Shown piece by piece: positions 8,717 to 18,039 of a stretch of DNA of 41,392 bases (position 1 is its first letter; each line of letters begins with the position of its first letter). The position numbers were made by a program, and so were the translations under genes. The notes beneath the pieces are model-generated. The model saw only the letters and a program-made list of their open reading frames with translations, had not been told where the DNA came from and did no database searches. The DNA is from Acidobacteriota bacterium (GTDB lineage Bacteria; Acidobacteriota; Terriglobia; UBA7540), in NCBI GenBank assembly GCA_021827245.1, contig JAKAWN010000007.1, forward strand, positions 1 to 41,392, in the 5' to 3' direction.

Positions 8717-11700
8717 GTGATCGCGCGATGGATCGATTGGTGCAGCCGGAACCGTTTCCTGGTCTTCACGGGTGTTTTCCTGCTCGTGTTGGCGGGAATT
8801 TGGAGCATGGGCCATATTCCGCTCGACGCCCTGCCCGACATTTCCGACGTTCAGGTCATCATCCATACCAGTTGGCCCGGCGAACCGCCCAACATCATTG
8901 AAGACCAGGTGACCTATCCGATCGTCACAGCACTCCTGACTGCTCCTCAAGTAAAGGAAGTGCGAGCGCAGACAATGTTCGGCGACTCCTACGTCTACGT
9001 CATTTTTCAGGATGGAACGGACATCTACTGGGCGCGCTCGCGCGTGCTCGAGTACCTGCAACAGATCAAGGGCCGCATTCCGCCGGGCGTGAATCCCGAA
9101 ATCGGCCCCGACGCGACCGGTGCCGGCTGGGTCTACGAATATGTGCTGGTGGATCACACCCACAAGTACAGCCTCGCAGATTTGCGCACCCTCCAGGACT
9201 GGTATATTCGCTACTGGCTGGAAACGGTTCCCGGCGTTTCCGAAGTCGCGACCATCGGCGGTTTCGTCCGCCAGTTCCAGGTCAATCTCGATCCCAACAA
9301 GCTGCTGGCCTACAACATCCCGCTGCGCACCGTCATTGACCGCGTGCGCGAGAGCACCAACGAGGTCGGCGGCCGCCTGCTCGAATTTGGCGGTGCCGAA
9401 TACATGGTGCGCGGGCTCGGCTACTTCAAATCGCTCGACGATCTGCGCAACGTCCCAGTCGGCGTTTACAACGGCACGCCTATCCTCGTCAGCGATCTCG
9501 GAACAGTAACCTACGGACCGGACATCCGCCGCGGCGTCGCCGATTGGAACGGCGAAGGAGAGACGGTGGGCGGCATTGTCGTGATGCGATATGGACAGAA
9601 CGCGCTCAACGTCATCCATGGGATCAAAGCCAAGATCGCCGAGATGCAAGCGTCGCTGCCGCCTAGCGTTGAGATCGTCCCCGCCTACGACCGCGCGGGA
9701 TTAATCCACGAATCCATCAACACTCTGCAGCGGGACCTGCTCGAGGAATCGTTGATCGTCAGCCTTGTCATCATCCTTTTCCTGTTTCATTTCCGGTCGG
9801 CGCTGATTCCCATTCTCACCTTGCCCATCGCCGTCATCGCTTCGTTCATCCCTATGTACTACTTCCACGTCACGGCAAACATCATGTCGCTCGGAGGCAT
9901 CGCGCTAGCCATCGGTGTTCTCGTCGACGCCGCCATCGTCATGGTCGAAAACGGCTACCGTTGCCTTTCGGAGGCGCAGGCCGCCGCTTCTCCACCAACC
10001 GGGAAAGGAGCGGTCGATCCCCCGTCTGGGCCGGATCTTGCCTCCGCCGACCCTCCACCCTCCCTGGCCGATCCGCCCGTTGCCGAGGACGACCCGGCAG
10101 GTTCGTCCGTGGCGACACTCGAAGCGCAGCCTCCCACGCCAGCCGCGCCACCTCCAATCAGTAACCGCGAGCGGCAGCGGATTTTGCTCGGTGCCGCCAA
10201 GCAGGTCGGCGCGCCGATTTTCTTTTCCCTGATCATCATCATCGTTTCGTTCCTTCCCGTCTTTCTGCTCCAAGCCCAGGAAGGCCGCCTGTTCCGCCCC
10301 CTGGCCTGGACCAAGACGCTCGCCATTGGTTTCTCGTCTCTGCTTTCCATCACCCTGATCCCGATTCTCATGATCCTCTTCATTCGCGGCCATCTGAAAC
10401 CGGAATCCGCCAATCCCGTTTCGCGCTTCACGCAATGGCTCTACCTGCCGGTATTGCGCTTCTGCTTGCGCCATCGCCTCGCTACCCTGCTCGCTGGCCT
10501 TGCCTTCCTCGCCGCGACGATACCGCTGGCCGCGCGCATCGGGAGCCAGTTCATGCCGCCGTTTTACGAAGGCTCGGCCCTCTACATGCCAACCTCCTAT
10601 CCCGGGATCTCGATCACTCAGGCTTCCGATTTGATGCAGGAGCAGGACCGCATCATCCGCTCCTTCCCCGAAGTCAAAAGCGTCTTCGGCACCGTGGGCC
10701 GGTCGGACTCCGCCACCGATAACGCGGACCTCTCGATGTTCGATACTGCCGTCGTGCTAAAGCCACGCGAGCAATGGCCCAGGGGAATGACTTACGACAA
10801 ACTGATCCACGCGATGAATGCGAAACTGCAATTTCCAGGCATCACCAATGACTGGACCGCGCCGATCCAGAGCCGGTTGGACATGGAACTGACCGGGATC
10901 AAGACGCCGGTCGGCATGAAAATCCAGGCGCCCAACCTTGCCGACATCCAACAAGTCGGCGCTCAGGTGCAGCACCTTCTTTCGGGGCTGCCCGGCGTGC
11001 GCTCGGTTTTCGCGGAGCGTGTCTTGCAGGGCTTTTACGTGAACGTTGCAGTCAATCGGGCAGTGGCCGCGCGCTACGGGCTCACCGTTGCCGACGTGCA
11101 GCGCGCGGTAACCTCGGGCATTGGCGGCGAGGACGTCGCCACCAATATCGAGGGTCGCGAGCGCTACCCGATCAACGTGCGCTACAGCCGCGATTTTCGC
11201 GACAATATCCCGGCGCTCGAGCGCGTCTTGATCCCCACGCCCAGCGGCGCGCAAATCCCCGTCTCTGAAGTCGCCAGCATCACCTTCTCTCGCGGCCCCG
11301 CTTTGATCCGGGACGAGGACGCCCAACTCACCGGCTACGTCTATTTCGATCTAAGCACTAGCGATTACGGCGGTTTTGTCCAAAAAGCCACGAACCTGCT
11401 TCGCCAGAAACTGCAACTACCGCCCGGTGCCTCCTACCACTGGTCCGGTGAATATGAATTCGAGGTGCGGGCGCAAAAGCGGCTGGAACTGATTATGCCG
11501 ATCGTTTTCTTCGTCATCTTCGTCCTGCTCTACATGACCTTCAATTCCGCCACCGAGGCTGCCATCCTGATCCTACCGACCGCCTTCGCCCTTACAGGCG
11601 GGCTGCTCTTGCAATGGCTGCTCGGCTACAACTTCAGCGTGGCTGTTTGGGTGGGTTACATCGCTCTGTTCGGCATCGCCGTCGAAACCGGAGTGGTCAT

Positions 11701-12040
11701 GGTCGTGTACCTGCACGAGGCGCTCGACCGGCGCCTCGCCAGTGACGTCCCGGTCCAGCACGAGGAGATCGAAGCGGCCACGATCGAAGGAGCCGTCCAG
11801 CGTCTCCGGCCGAAGTTGATGACCGTTTTCGCCGTTTTGTTCAGCCTCGGGCCCATCCTCTGGGAAACCGGTGTCGGCTCGGATGTCATGAAACCGATCG
11901 CCACACCGATGGTCGGCGGCATGGTGACTTCAACGATCGGAGTCCTGCTACTGGTGCCGGTGCTCTTCTCGATGCTGAAGGAACGTCAGCTACGGCGCGG
12001 AACGCTCGTGCAGTCGGGCGCGAAGGCAGACGTGGATTAA
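8717..12040 (+). CDS. cusA: Heavy-metal efflux RND pump, Cu(I)/Ag(I) type (CusA-like)
   Basis: This is a 1107-residue inner membrane proton/metal antiporter. The start is GTG with GAAGGAGGGA just upstream, 1 bp after the adaptor stop. TM4 carries LAIGVLVDAAIVMVEN (397-412), the signature of the copper/silver HME subgroup. The three methionines that bind Cu(I) in E. coli CusA (573, 623, 672) have counterparts at Met624 (ALYMPTSYPG), Met674 (DLSMFDT) and Met723 (RLDMELTG), with identical 50- and 49-residue spacing. Unusual is a Pro/Ala/Asp-rich insert (about 416-482) in the loop between TM4 and the next helix, roughly 40 residues longer than in CusA. With the two preceding genes it makes a tripartite efflux complex. 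Confidence 0.95.
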   Translation: MIARWIDWCSRNRFLVFTGVFLLVLAGIWSMGHIPLDALPDISDVQVIIHTSWPGEPPNIIEDQVTYPIVTALLTAPQVKEVRAQTMFGDSYVYVIFQDGTDIYWARSRVLEYLQQIKGRIPPGVNPEIGPDATGAGWVYEYVLVDHTHKYSLADLRTLQDWYIRYWLETVPGVSEVATIGGFVRQFQVNLDPNKLLAYNIPLRTVIDRVRESTNEVGGRLLEFGGAEYMVRGLGYFKSLDDLRNVPVGVYNGTPILVSDLGTVTYGPDIRRGVADWNGEGETVGGIVVMRYGQNALNVIHGIKAKIAEMQASLPPSVEIVPAYDRAGLIHESINTLQRDLLEESLIVSLVIILFLFHFRSALIPILTLPIAVIASFIPMYYFHVTANIMSLGGIALAIGVLVDAAIVMVENGYRCLSEAQAAASPPTGKGAVDPPSGPDLASADPPPSLADPPVAEDDPAGSSVATLEAQPPTPAAPPPISNRERQRILLGAAKQVGAPIFFSLIIIIVSFLPVFLLQAQEGRLFRPLAWTKTLAIGFSSLLSITLIPILMILFIRGHLKPESANPVSRFTQWLYLPVLRFCLRHRLATLLAGLAFLAATIPLAARIGSQFMPPFYEGSALYMPTSYPGISITQASDLMQEQDRIIRSFPEVKSVFGTVGRSDSATDNADLSMFDTAVVLKPREQWPRGMTYDKLIHAMNAKLQFPGITNDWTAPIQSRLDMELTGIKTPVGMKIQAPNLADIQQVGAQVQHLLSGLPGVRSVFAERVLQGFYVNVAVNRAVAARYGLTVADVQRAVTSGIGGEDVATNIEGRERYPINVRYSRDFRDNIPALERVLIPTPSGAQIPVSEVASITFSRGPALIRDEDAQLTGYVYFDLSTSDYGGFVQKATNLLRQKLQLPPGASYHWSGEYEFEVRAQKRLELIMPIVFFVIFVLLYMTFNSATEAAILILPTAFALTGGLLLQWLLGYNFSVAVWVGYIALFGIAVETGVVMVVYLHEALDRRLASDVPVQHEEIEAATIEGAVQRLRPKLMTVFAVLFSLGPILWETGVGSDVMKPIATPMVGGMVTSTIGVLLLVPVLFSMLKERQLRRGTLVQSGAKADVD

Positions 12041-12147
12041 GCCTCGCTATGCGCTTGTCCGGACCCCATGAACGGCCTGGTCGGTACAAGAAGGCAAAAT
12101 GACACTCGAACGAGAGTCGAAGCGAAACATCCGAGGAGAACACGGAG

Positions 12148-12639
12148 ATGAAAAAGCTGGCCAAAGCAGAGAATAAGAGAAGGCGCGGCCGGCGAAGGAT
12201 TGCCTATTTCTGGCTCGCTGCTGCCGGTGTCCTGGTCATTATGACCGTCTGGGCCGTTTCCCGTCCGTCCTCGCAACTGAAGACCACTGAACGCGTGCCG
12301 CCCTACTTTCCCTCGTTGGAGGCAGCGCGACCTTTCCCAGCCCTGCTGCCCGCTGCCGATTTCAGCGGCAATCCTGCAGCGCAGCGCGGTTACGCCGTCG
12401 CGGCGAGGATTCCAGGTGTGCTTGCACAGCAGCCTTGCTACTGCCATTGCGACCGCATGGGCCATCGGAGCCTGCTCGACTGCTATGCCTCCGAACACGC
12501 TGCTTATTGTGACATCTGCCTGATGGAAGCTATGTTTACGCGGCAAATGACAAGCAAGGGACAAGACCCCGCAACGATTCGCGAGGAAATCATCGCCGGC
12601 GCGTGGCGGAGTGTTCATCTGAACGGGCCGCTGCCCTAA
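12148..12639 (+). CDS. Membrane-anchored PCYCGC-motif-family protein
   Basis: The product has 163 residues. A highly basic N-terminus (KRRRGRRR) precedes one membrane helix (about 20-37), and the rest should be periplasmic. It has the motif PCYCHC at 96-101, which matches the family defined by a PCYCGC motif, and further cysteines at LLDCYA and YCDIC (121-124), then a helical end with a DPATIREEI segment. These Cys/His clusters suggest binding of copper or a related metal. It is the last gene of the plus-strand copper operon, 107 bp after the pump. The biochemical role of the family is not established to my knowledge. Confidence 0.8.
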   Translation: MKKLAKAENKRRRGRRRIAYFWLAAAGVLVIMTVWAVSRPSSQLKTTERVPPYFPSLEAARPFPALLPAADFSGNPAAQRGYAVAARIPGVLAQQPCYCHCDRMGHRSLLDCYASEHAAYCDICLMEAMFTRQMTSKGQDPATIREEIIAGAWRSVHLNGPLP

Positions 12640-13107
12640 CACAACCGGAAGGGAAGCAGACGGAAGCAGGAATGGGTATCATGTTCAATCGGCACCCACC
12701 GTATTTACCGGTCATAATGTTGTCAGCAACTTAACGGTCACACTTGCGGACGGAACCTTGGACGACTATGGACCAGGAATTATCTGGCAGTTTCGTTCCC
12801 TCCCGGGCAAACTGACAGGGTATGCCGCTGGCGGATTTGGTTGCGCCCAATTCAATCCCTCGGCTTTGCTCTGCTTCGGCAATCACTGTTCAGAAAATTG
12901 TGGATGAGGCGCGAAGTACTTCCTCACGCATCACTTTGGCCTGCCTCTGGATGCTCGGTCGTCTCCCGCCCAGACACCAACAGGCGCGGAGCTTGTCTGC
13001 GGGGCGGCACAACTTCCCCTGCTTCCAAAATACAGGGGCACAGGCCGCGCAACAACGGCAAGTGCCATTGGCAAGTGAACGTCGGATTCATCTTCGGACT
13101 CAAGTAA
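12640..13107 (+). pseudogene. Remains of an outer-membrane or surface protein between converging operons
   Basis: No intact gene lies here, but fragments look protein-coding. From 12638 to the stop near 12906 a plus frame without a usable start reads VFTGHNVVSNLTVTLADG, then DYGPGIIWQFRSLPG and GYAAGGFGCAQFNPSALLC. A second frame (from about 12907) reads HHFGLPLDARSSPAQTPTGAE. A third ends at 13107 as WQVNVGFIFGLK, the typical C-terminal strand of an outer membrane barrel. Frame changes and missing starts point to a decayed gene or several decayed fragments. The original protein cannot be named. Confidence 0.4.
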
Positions 13108-13124
13108 AGGGTCCGTCACCATAA

Positions 13125-14531
13125 TTATTTGTATGCTCCGGCGCCTGACATCCGGGACGGCAGGTTGATTTCTCGCACCGGACGGTCAATTTGGCCGGCC
13201 GGGGTGGGTGCTCCGAGCCCGTCGATCAGCAGAAAGGATTTCAAGGCAATGGCGCTGGTGCCGAGTCTTTCGAGTGCCGCGACGTAGGCGTCCTCGAGTT
13301 GGAAAAGAGTGCGCTGCGCGATGAGGACCTGGGGATAGGCCGCGGCCATTTGTTGATAGCTTTTCAGGTAGAGGTCGTAGGCCTCCTGCGCTCGCGGGAG
13401 CATCTGCGTCTTGTAACGCTGGACGGCGTCGCGGGCGGTTTCGTAATTCTGAAACACCGGCGCGGCGCGTTCTTGCAGAACGAGCCGCACCCGCTCCACC
13501 TCGCGGCGTGCTCGATCGAGTTGCGCCCGCGCCGCCTCGACGTTCCCCTGATTCCTGTCAAAAAGTGGGATTTGGACACCGACTGTGGCGAACCCCTGAA
13601 GGCCGATGGGCTGGCCGGAGAATTCCGAAAGTTCGCGGTTCTGCTCGATTCCCGCGCGGAGTTGCAGATCGGGGATTGGCTGGCGTCGCGCACGGGCCAG
13701 CACGGCTTCGGCTTTGTTCACGCCGAGTTCGGCGATCTTCACGGCCGGAGCCTCTTGCAGCATTCTGGCGAGCCACGTGGACTGATCGAGAGATCCGAAG
13801 GTTTCGAGATTGCCCGCAAGAGGCGTCATGGACAGGTTGGGCACGCCGACGGTGGCGGCGAGACCTTGCCAAACACTCTGTTGGTTCTGTTCTGCAGCGG
13901 TAAGGGCGAGCTGGGCTTGCTGTGCTTCCACCTCCGCTTCGAGCACGCCGGGACGGTCCGCCTCGCCCACATTGTAGAGTTGGTGAGAAGTCGTGACGGC
14001 TTCCTCGGCGAGTTCAACCAGATGCCGCCGCACAGCCACGGTCTCTTGGGCCGCGAGCGCGCGTATGAAATAAAGCTGGACGGCGGTGGTGACGCGAAGT
14101 TTCTGCTCGGCGGACTCGGCAAGAGCCTGCTGGCGCTCCTGTTCGTAGATTTTGCGGTTCAGGCCCAGCTTGCCGCCCAACACGATTTTCTGCTGAACAA
14201 AAAAGCCCTGCTCGCCGCCGCGCTGCGCACCACCGCGAATCTGCTCGCCGATATAGCCGACGGTCGGATTCGGGTAGAGCCCCGATTGCAGCTTGTGTCC
14301 CTGAACCGACTGGATTTCCGCCTGCGCTTGGCCGATGGTGGGATTATGGGCAAGCGCTATCTTCTCAAGATCGTCCAAAGTGAGCCGGTTGACGGCATCG
14401 TGGCCAGACGTTTCTTGTTGACTTGATGACTGCGCCACGCCGAGTCGCTGCGACCAAGCGCTCCGAGCAGCCAACAGTAGGAGGCAAACTGCGAAGCCAA
14501 ACGCCAGCATCCGTGACCGCACGTCTTTCAT
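13125..14531 (-). CDS. Second TolC-family outer membrane factor
   Basis: The start is set at the ATG at 14531 (468 residues), where AGGAG lies about 9 nt upstream and a signal peptide follows (MLAFGFAVCLLLLAARSAWSQ). The frame is open further upstream to 14609, but that part overlaps the oxidase gene and has no signal. Outer membrane efflux protein repeats are visible: LEKIALAHNPTIGQAQAEI with NPTVGYIGEQIRGG, and the second half QPIPDLQLRAGIEQN, FATVGVQIPLFDRNQGN with a long helix after it. It lies 61 bp behind the multicopper oxidase, so it probably serves the same copper-resistance operon, perhaps using the RND pump at 8717. Confidence 0.88.
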   Translation of the reverse strand: MKDVRSRMLAFGFAVCLLLLAARSAWSQRLGVAQSSSQQETSGHDAVNRLTLDDLEKIALAHNPTIGQAQAEIQSVQGHKLQSGLYPNPTVGYIGEQIRGGAQRGGEQGFFVQQKIVLGGKLGLNRKIYEQERQQALAESAEQKLRVTTAVQLYFIRALAAQETVAVRRHLVELAEEAVTTSHQLYNVGEADRPGVLEAEVEAQQAQLALTAAEQNQQSVWQGLAATVGVPNLSMTPLAGNLETFGSLDQSTWLARMLQEAPAVKIAELGVNKAEAVLARARRQPIPDLQLRAGIEQNRELSEFSGQPIGLQGFATVGVQIPLFDRNQGNVEAARAQLDRARREVERVRLVLQERAAPVFQNYETARDAVQRYKTQMLPRAQEAYDLYLKSYQQMAAAYPQVLIAQRTLFQLEDAYVAALERLGTSAIALKSFLLIDGLGAPTPAGQIDRPVREINLPSRMSGAGAYK

Positions 14532-14592
14532 GGAACTTTTCTCCTTCAATTGAAGTGTGATCATTTCGCCTCTTTCCCCTCTCTCTTGGCGC

Positions 14593-16125
14593 TTATTCCT
14601 TCGTGCCATGCCGCATCGCCATGTAGTACTTCGCCGGTCGCCGAGAATCGGCCTCGCGTTTCAATTCCATGATTTTCTCGTATAGGGCGGGCTCGAGAAC
14701 GCGCACGAGCGTCGACATCCCCTGAACGCCGCCGCTCCAGGTGGGCCGCAGGCCGTAAGTTTCCGGTTTCGCCACGGCCGCGTCGTTGGGCATAAACATG
14801 TCCTGTGGGAATCCGGGAACGGACTGGGATCTGGACGGCATCTGCATACCTGGCATTTGCATACTCGGCATCTGCTGCGGTTTCTTTTCCTGTCCGCTGT
14901 CACCAGCTCCCGTCATCCCGTGCATTTCAGAGAGTGGCATGTTGGTGGTAGGGGTTTCGTAGTCGGAGCCGATGCCCATTGAGCGGCCCAGACTCGGGCC
15001 GTTCTCCTTGCTCATCGCGCCGCCCTGCTGCAGCATGCCCATTCCGGACTTCATGCCCATCCCGGCAGGCATTCCTTGCTCGGATTCAAAGACGGGGCCG
15101 ACCATCGAGGCCATGTGATTCATCATGTGGTGCGGCAGATGACAGTGGAGCATCCAGTCGCCCGGATAGATGGCGTCGAATTCGATGTCGCGTGCCTGGG
15201 CCACGGCAACCAGCACCGTGTTCTCCGGCCGCCACGTGGACACGGGCGCGCGGCCGGCTTCGGTGCCGGTGACGTAGAACGTGTTGCCGTGCAGATGCAT
15301 GGGGTGGTGGTCCATGCCCATGTTCACGAAACGAATGCGGACGCGCTCGCCGAGCTTCACCAGCAGGGGCGTCGTCGCCGGGCCGGAGCGGCCATTCAGC
15401 GTCAGCCAGTTGAATTCCATAGACATAGTGTTGGGGATGGGATTGTTCGGAAGGATGGCGAATTCCTGGAGGATCAGGCCGAAGTCCTTGTCCACCTTCG
15501 GCGAGTAGGGAACTTTGGGATGCATGATAAACATGCCGATCATTCCCATCATTTCTTGCATCGCCATGTGCGAGTGGTAAAAGAACGTTCCCTCCTGGTG
15601 CAGGGTGAATTCATAGACGTAGCGTCCACCCGGAGGGATCGGGTCCTGACAGACTCCGGGAACCCCGTCCATGTCGATAGGGACCTCGAAGCCGTGCCAG
15701 TGCATCGAGGTCGCCTCGGGCAGATGGTTTTCAACGATGAGGCGAACGCGGTCGCCTTGATTGACTTCGATCGTCGGGCCTGGCGCAGTCCCGTTGTAGC
15801 CCCAGAGGTCGAAGGTGTAGCCGGGGATAAACGTGCGCTTGACCGGTTCGGCGACGAGGTGAAAGACTTTCACGCCGTTGTCCATCTTGAACGGCAAGTA
15901 CGGCAAATCCGGCGTAATGATGGAAAGAGAACCTGTTTCCTCCACGGACGTCCGATGCGTTGGTTCGTTCATTTGCATCTTGCCGTGTTCCATTTTCATG
16001 CCCGGCGGCATTTGCAATTTCCCTTGTCCCGATTGCGCCTGGGATTCCGCCCTCCCGCGCGTGGCAATAGCGCCTGCGCCCAGCAGCGCCGCGCCCCGCA
16101 AAAAATTCCGACGTGTGCGATCCAT
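14593..16125 (-). CDS. Tat-exported multicopper oxidase with Met-rich segments (CopA-like)
   Basis: I start at the ATG at 16125 (510 residues), preceded by AGGAGGGG, which puts a twin-arginine signal (RTRRNFLRGAALLGAGAIA) first. All four copper-ligand motifs are present: HWHG (142-145), HSH (184-186), HPMHLHG (274-280) and HCHLPHHMMNHM (327-338). The last fits HCHxxxHxxxxM, which supplies the type 1 and trinuclear ligands. Met-rich regions flank the core (MPPGMKMEHGKMQM near residue 40; GMGMKSGMGM and MPSMQMPGMQMP after residue 370), as in copper-resistance oxidases that bind or oxidise Cu(I). A short imperfect DNA repeat near 14840-14875 encodes the last of these. The likely role is periplasmic cuprous oxidation. 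Confidence 0.93.
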   Translation of the reverse strand: MDRTRRNFLRGAALLGAGAIATRGRAESQAQSGQGKLQMPPGMKMEHGKMQMNEPTHRTSVEETGSLSIITPDLPYLPFKMDNGVKVFHLVAEPVKRTFIPGYTFDLWGYNGTAPGPTIEVNQGDRVRLIVENHLPEATSMHWHGFEVPIDMDGVPGVCQDPIPPGGRYVYEFTLHQEGTFFYHSHMAMQEMMGMIGMFIMHPKVPYSPKVDKDFGLILQEFAILPNNPIPNTMSMEFNWLTLNGRSGPATTPLLVKLGERVRIRFVNMGMDHHPMHLHGNTFYVTGTEAGRAPVSTWRPENTVLVAVAQARDIEFDAIYPGDWMLHCHLPHHMMNHMASMVGPVFESEQGMPAGMGMKSGMGMLQQGGAMSKENGPSLGRSMGIGSDYETPTTNMPLSEMHGMTGAGDSGQEKKPQQMPSMQMPGMQMPSRSQSVPGFPQDMFMPNDAAVAKPETYGLRPTWSGGVQGMSTLVRVLEPALYEKIMELKREADSRRPAKYYMAMRHGTKE

Positions 16126-16223
16126 GACCCCTCCTGAAATTGTTTCCGCTTTTTCTCTTTTCATCTGACCGTCGCTCGTCTCGTTCCGCGATGGTGTCGA
16201 AAAAAACCCGACAGCACTGATGC

Positions 16224-16775
16224 TCACATCTTCATCTTCATGGTCTTCGCAGCTGCCACGGCAGGCGAGGTGCCCGTCACGCCGAAGACCGCTTTGGCGG
16301 CTGGCGGAAGGTTATTCATGTGCGAGAGAAACGATACGACCTGCCAGACTTGCTGGTCCTGCAGCACGTTTTTCCAGCCCGGCATGCCCGTCCAGCGCAC
16401 ACCGTGCAGAATGATGTAGTAGTTCTCGTTTTCCGCCATGTCCGCGGGATCCGTGACGAATTGTGGGGGCGGCGGATTCAGCGTGTTGGCAAGCGGAGAT
16501 TTTGGCTGGCCAGGATCACCATGGCACAGAGCGCAATGCTGACGATAAATTGACGCGCCGGCCACGATGTTCTGGTCCGTCGGTTGCACTGGATTCGCCA
16601 TTTTCGGCGCATTCCGCTCGACATTGGCATCCATCACCCGCATCGCAAGATTCCTTTCGAGGGAACTGGGCAGAATGTCCGCGCGCATGCTGATGCGCCC
16701 CGTCAGCCCTACGACAAGCGCCACGAGCAACACGGAAACGATGGTGGCAATAACGCCCCAAATGAATCCTTTCAT
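16224..16775 (-). CDS. Membrane-anchored monoheme cytochrome c
   Basis: The protein has 183 residues. An uncleaved N-terminal helix (about 5-24, GVIATIVSVLLVALVVGLTG) anchors it in the inner membrane, and one heme motif CALCH (81-85) starts a class I cytochrome domain. The distal Met is probably in RWTGMPGWKNVL. The C-terminus ends in Ala-rich sequence and KTMKMKM, a possible metal-touching tail. AGGAGA lies before the ATG. It lies 98 bp before the multicopper oxidase in the same orientation and may donate electrons to it or accept electrons from copper oxidation. That pairing is inference. Confidence 0.88.
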   Translation of the reverse strand: MKGFIWGVIATIVSVLLVALVVGLTGRISMRADILPSSLERNLAMRVMDANVERNAPKMANPVQPTDQNIVAGASIYRQHCALCHGDPGQPKSPLANTLNPPPPQFVTDPADMAENENYYIILHGVRWTGMPGWKNVLQDQQVWQVVSFLSHMNNLPPAAKAVFGVTGTSPAVAAAKTMKMKM

Positions 16776-16971
16776 TGTCTTCTCCTGTTTGAAATCGCCG
16801 GGTCTTCGCTTCCTTCAACGCAGAAGCTTGCCCCGCGCGTGCATGTTTTGCCTGATGCTTCTCGATGCTTTCGGACCGTGCACCCCGATTGCTTATCGAA
16901 GTTGCGATTGTCAGGAAAAGCTCACGCAATTCGCATGGGAATGCGCGGCTGGCAAGTGCAGCAGGATGGGC

Positions 16972-17382
16972 CTAGATGCGAAGGAGGGTCAGTTTTTGGC
17001 AGATGGAACGGCCCGACGTGAAACCGGGCGGAGAATGAGTGCCAGAACTCGCGCTGGGTCCAGGAACCAGCGCTACGTGTGTGATCGTGGCGACCAGCAC
17101 TCGTGCGTATGAAACTTCCGGGCGGAGTTGGAGTTGCGAAGAACCCGCGACGCATTTTCCCGACTGCAGGCTTCCGGGGCATTGCGAATCCGGATTTGGC
17201 TCGTTTGCTACTCGACGATAGGCCGGGATTGGCCGCGCGCTCTGTCCGAGCGAAACCTGCGCATTTTGCTGGGGGAAATCATCCTGAGCGCAAAGCGCTC
17301 GGCAAACCGTGGCGTAGACCCCAGCCGTGTTCCACAGCAGGATTAGCACAACAACCGTCGTTCGGCGCAGGAAGTGATTCAT
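16972..17382 (-). CDS. Small secreted Cys-bearing protein of the copper oxidase operon
   Basis: The protein has 136 residues from the ATG at 17382, with GAGGA close upstream; a TTG three codons earlier is possible. A clear signal peptide (FLRRTTVVVLILLWNTAGVYA) is followed by TVCRALCAQDD, and two more Cys in DSQCPGSLQSGKC. The C-terminal end is basic and polar with one further Cys (GRSICQKLTLLRI). No known family is recognised. It resembles the Cys-rich secreted protein at 5294 in layout (signal peptide, Cys pairs, short polar tail) and also stands at the head of an operon with copper genes. A periplasmic metal-binding or redox role is plausible. Confidence 0.55.
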   Translation of the reverse strand: MNHFLRRTTVVVLILLWNTAGVYATVCRALCAQDDFPQQNAQVSLGQSARPIPAYRRVANEPNPDSQCPGSLQSGKCVAGSSQLQLRPEVSYARVLVATITHVALVPGPSASSGTHSPPGFTSGRSICQKLTLLRI

Positions 17383-17634
17383 GTTCCTCAAACTTCCGCC
17401 AATCTACTCCCAGCCTGACCTAGCGTCAAGCGCGTCTCGCGCCGCCATGAGAGGGTAGCGGCCTCGTGGGGGAATTCTCCGGGCAGAAAGGCGAGCAGAT
17501 CGTGCTCGTCGGCCGCGACTGCCCGCAGAGCCTGGCCTGTGCCCGTCGCCTTCGCCGGTGCTACCCATCGAGGCGCACTGGCGTTGATGGGGGACGATTC
17601 CCCGGGCGGAGGCGCCGGGGGCAGCCGCAGAGTC

Positions 17635-17922
17635 CTAATGCACAGTTTGGAGCGGACGGCAGCCCGGGCACTGCGTGGGGGAATTCACTCCCGTCGCAGT
17701 GAGCCACGGCCTGATACCCGGCGCAGCCGACAAAACCTCGCGCCGCTTGCCGGTCACGGGATCCACCGTGAGGTCCACGCCACGCAGAGCGCGGTCGAAG
17801 CTCTCCGCCTGGCTTTGGGACTGGGCGGACTGCCTCTCGGAATGCGCTTGCTCTTGCGCCATGTTCCGTTTGAATTGCGCGTAGGCCATGTTCCCGGCCT
17901 GTCCGTTGAGGCGAAGCTGCAT
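17635..17922 (-). CDS. Hypothetical protein, perhaps missing its N-terminal part
   Basis: A frame of 95 residues with coding-like content: an Ala/Gln-rich helix (FKRNMAQEQAHSERQSAQSQ) and then SFDRALRGVDLTVDPVTGKR, ending WLTATGVNSPTQCPGCRPLQTVH. The VDPVTGKRREV segment reads like the C-terminal domain of a longer exported protein. No good ribosome site precedes the ATG at 17922, and a stop lies only three codons upstream, so this may be the remnant of a longer gene. The flanking stretches (17383-17634 and 17923-18039) show nothing I can assign. Confidence 0.42.
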   Translation of the reverse strand: MQLRLNGQAGNMAYAQFKRNMAQEQAHSERQSAQSQSQAESFDRALRGVDLTVDPVTGKRREVLSAAPGIRPWLTATGVNSPTQCPGCRPLQTVH

Positions 17923-18039
17923 AGCGTACCACTAGTCACTGATCGTAAATGTGCTCAACGCGTGAAGAAGAACCTTCATCGCCTCGCCGACCTGTCCTTT
18001 TCACGCTGCCAAACTCCATGGCTTTTGAAGGCCTGCTCA

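Noticed and set aside
13191..14426. Plus-strand frame of 411 residues
   Set aside because: Antisense to the TolC-type gene; a product of GC-rich codon bias.
15076..16137. Plus-strand frame of 353 residues
   Set aside because: Antisense to the multicopper oxidase; His-rich only because it mirrors Met/His codons of the oxidase.
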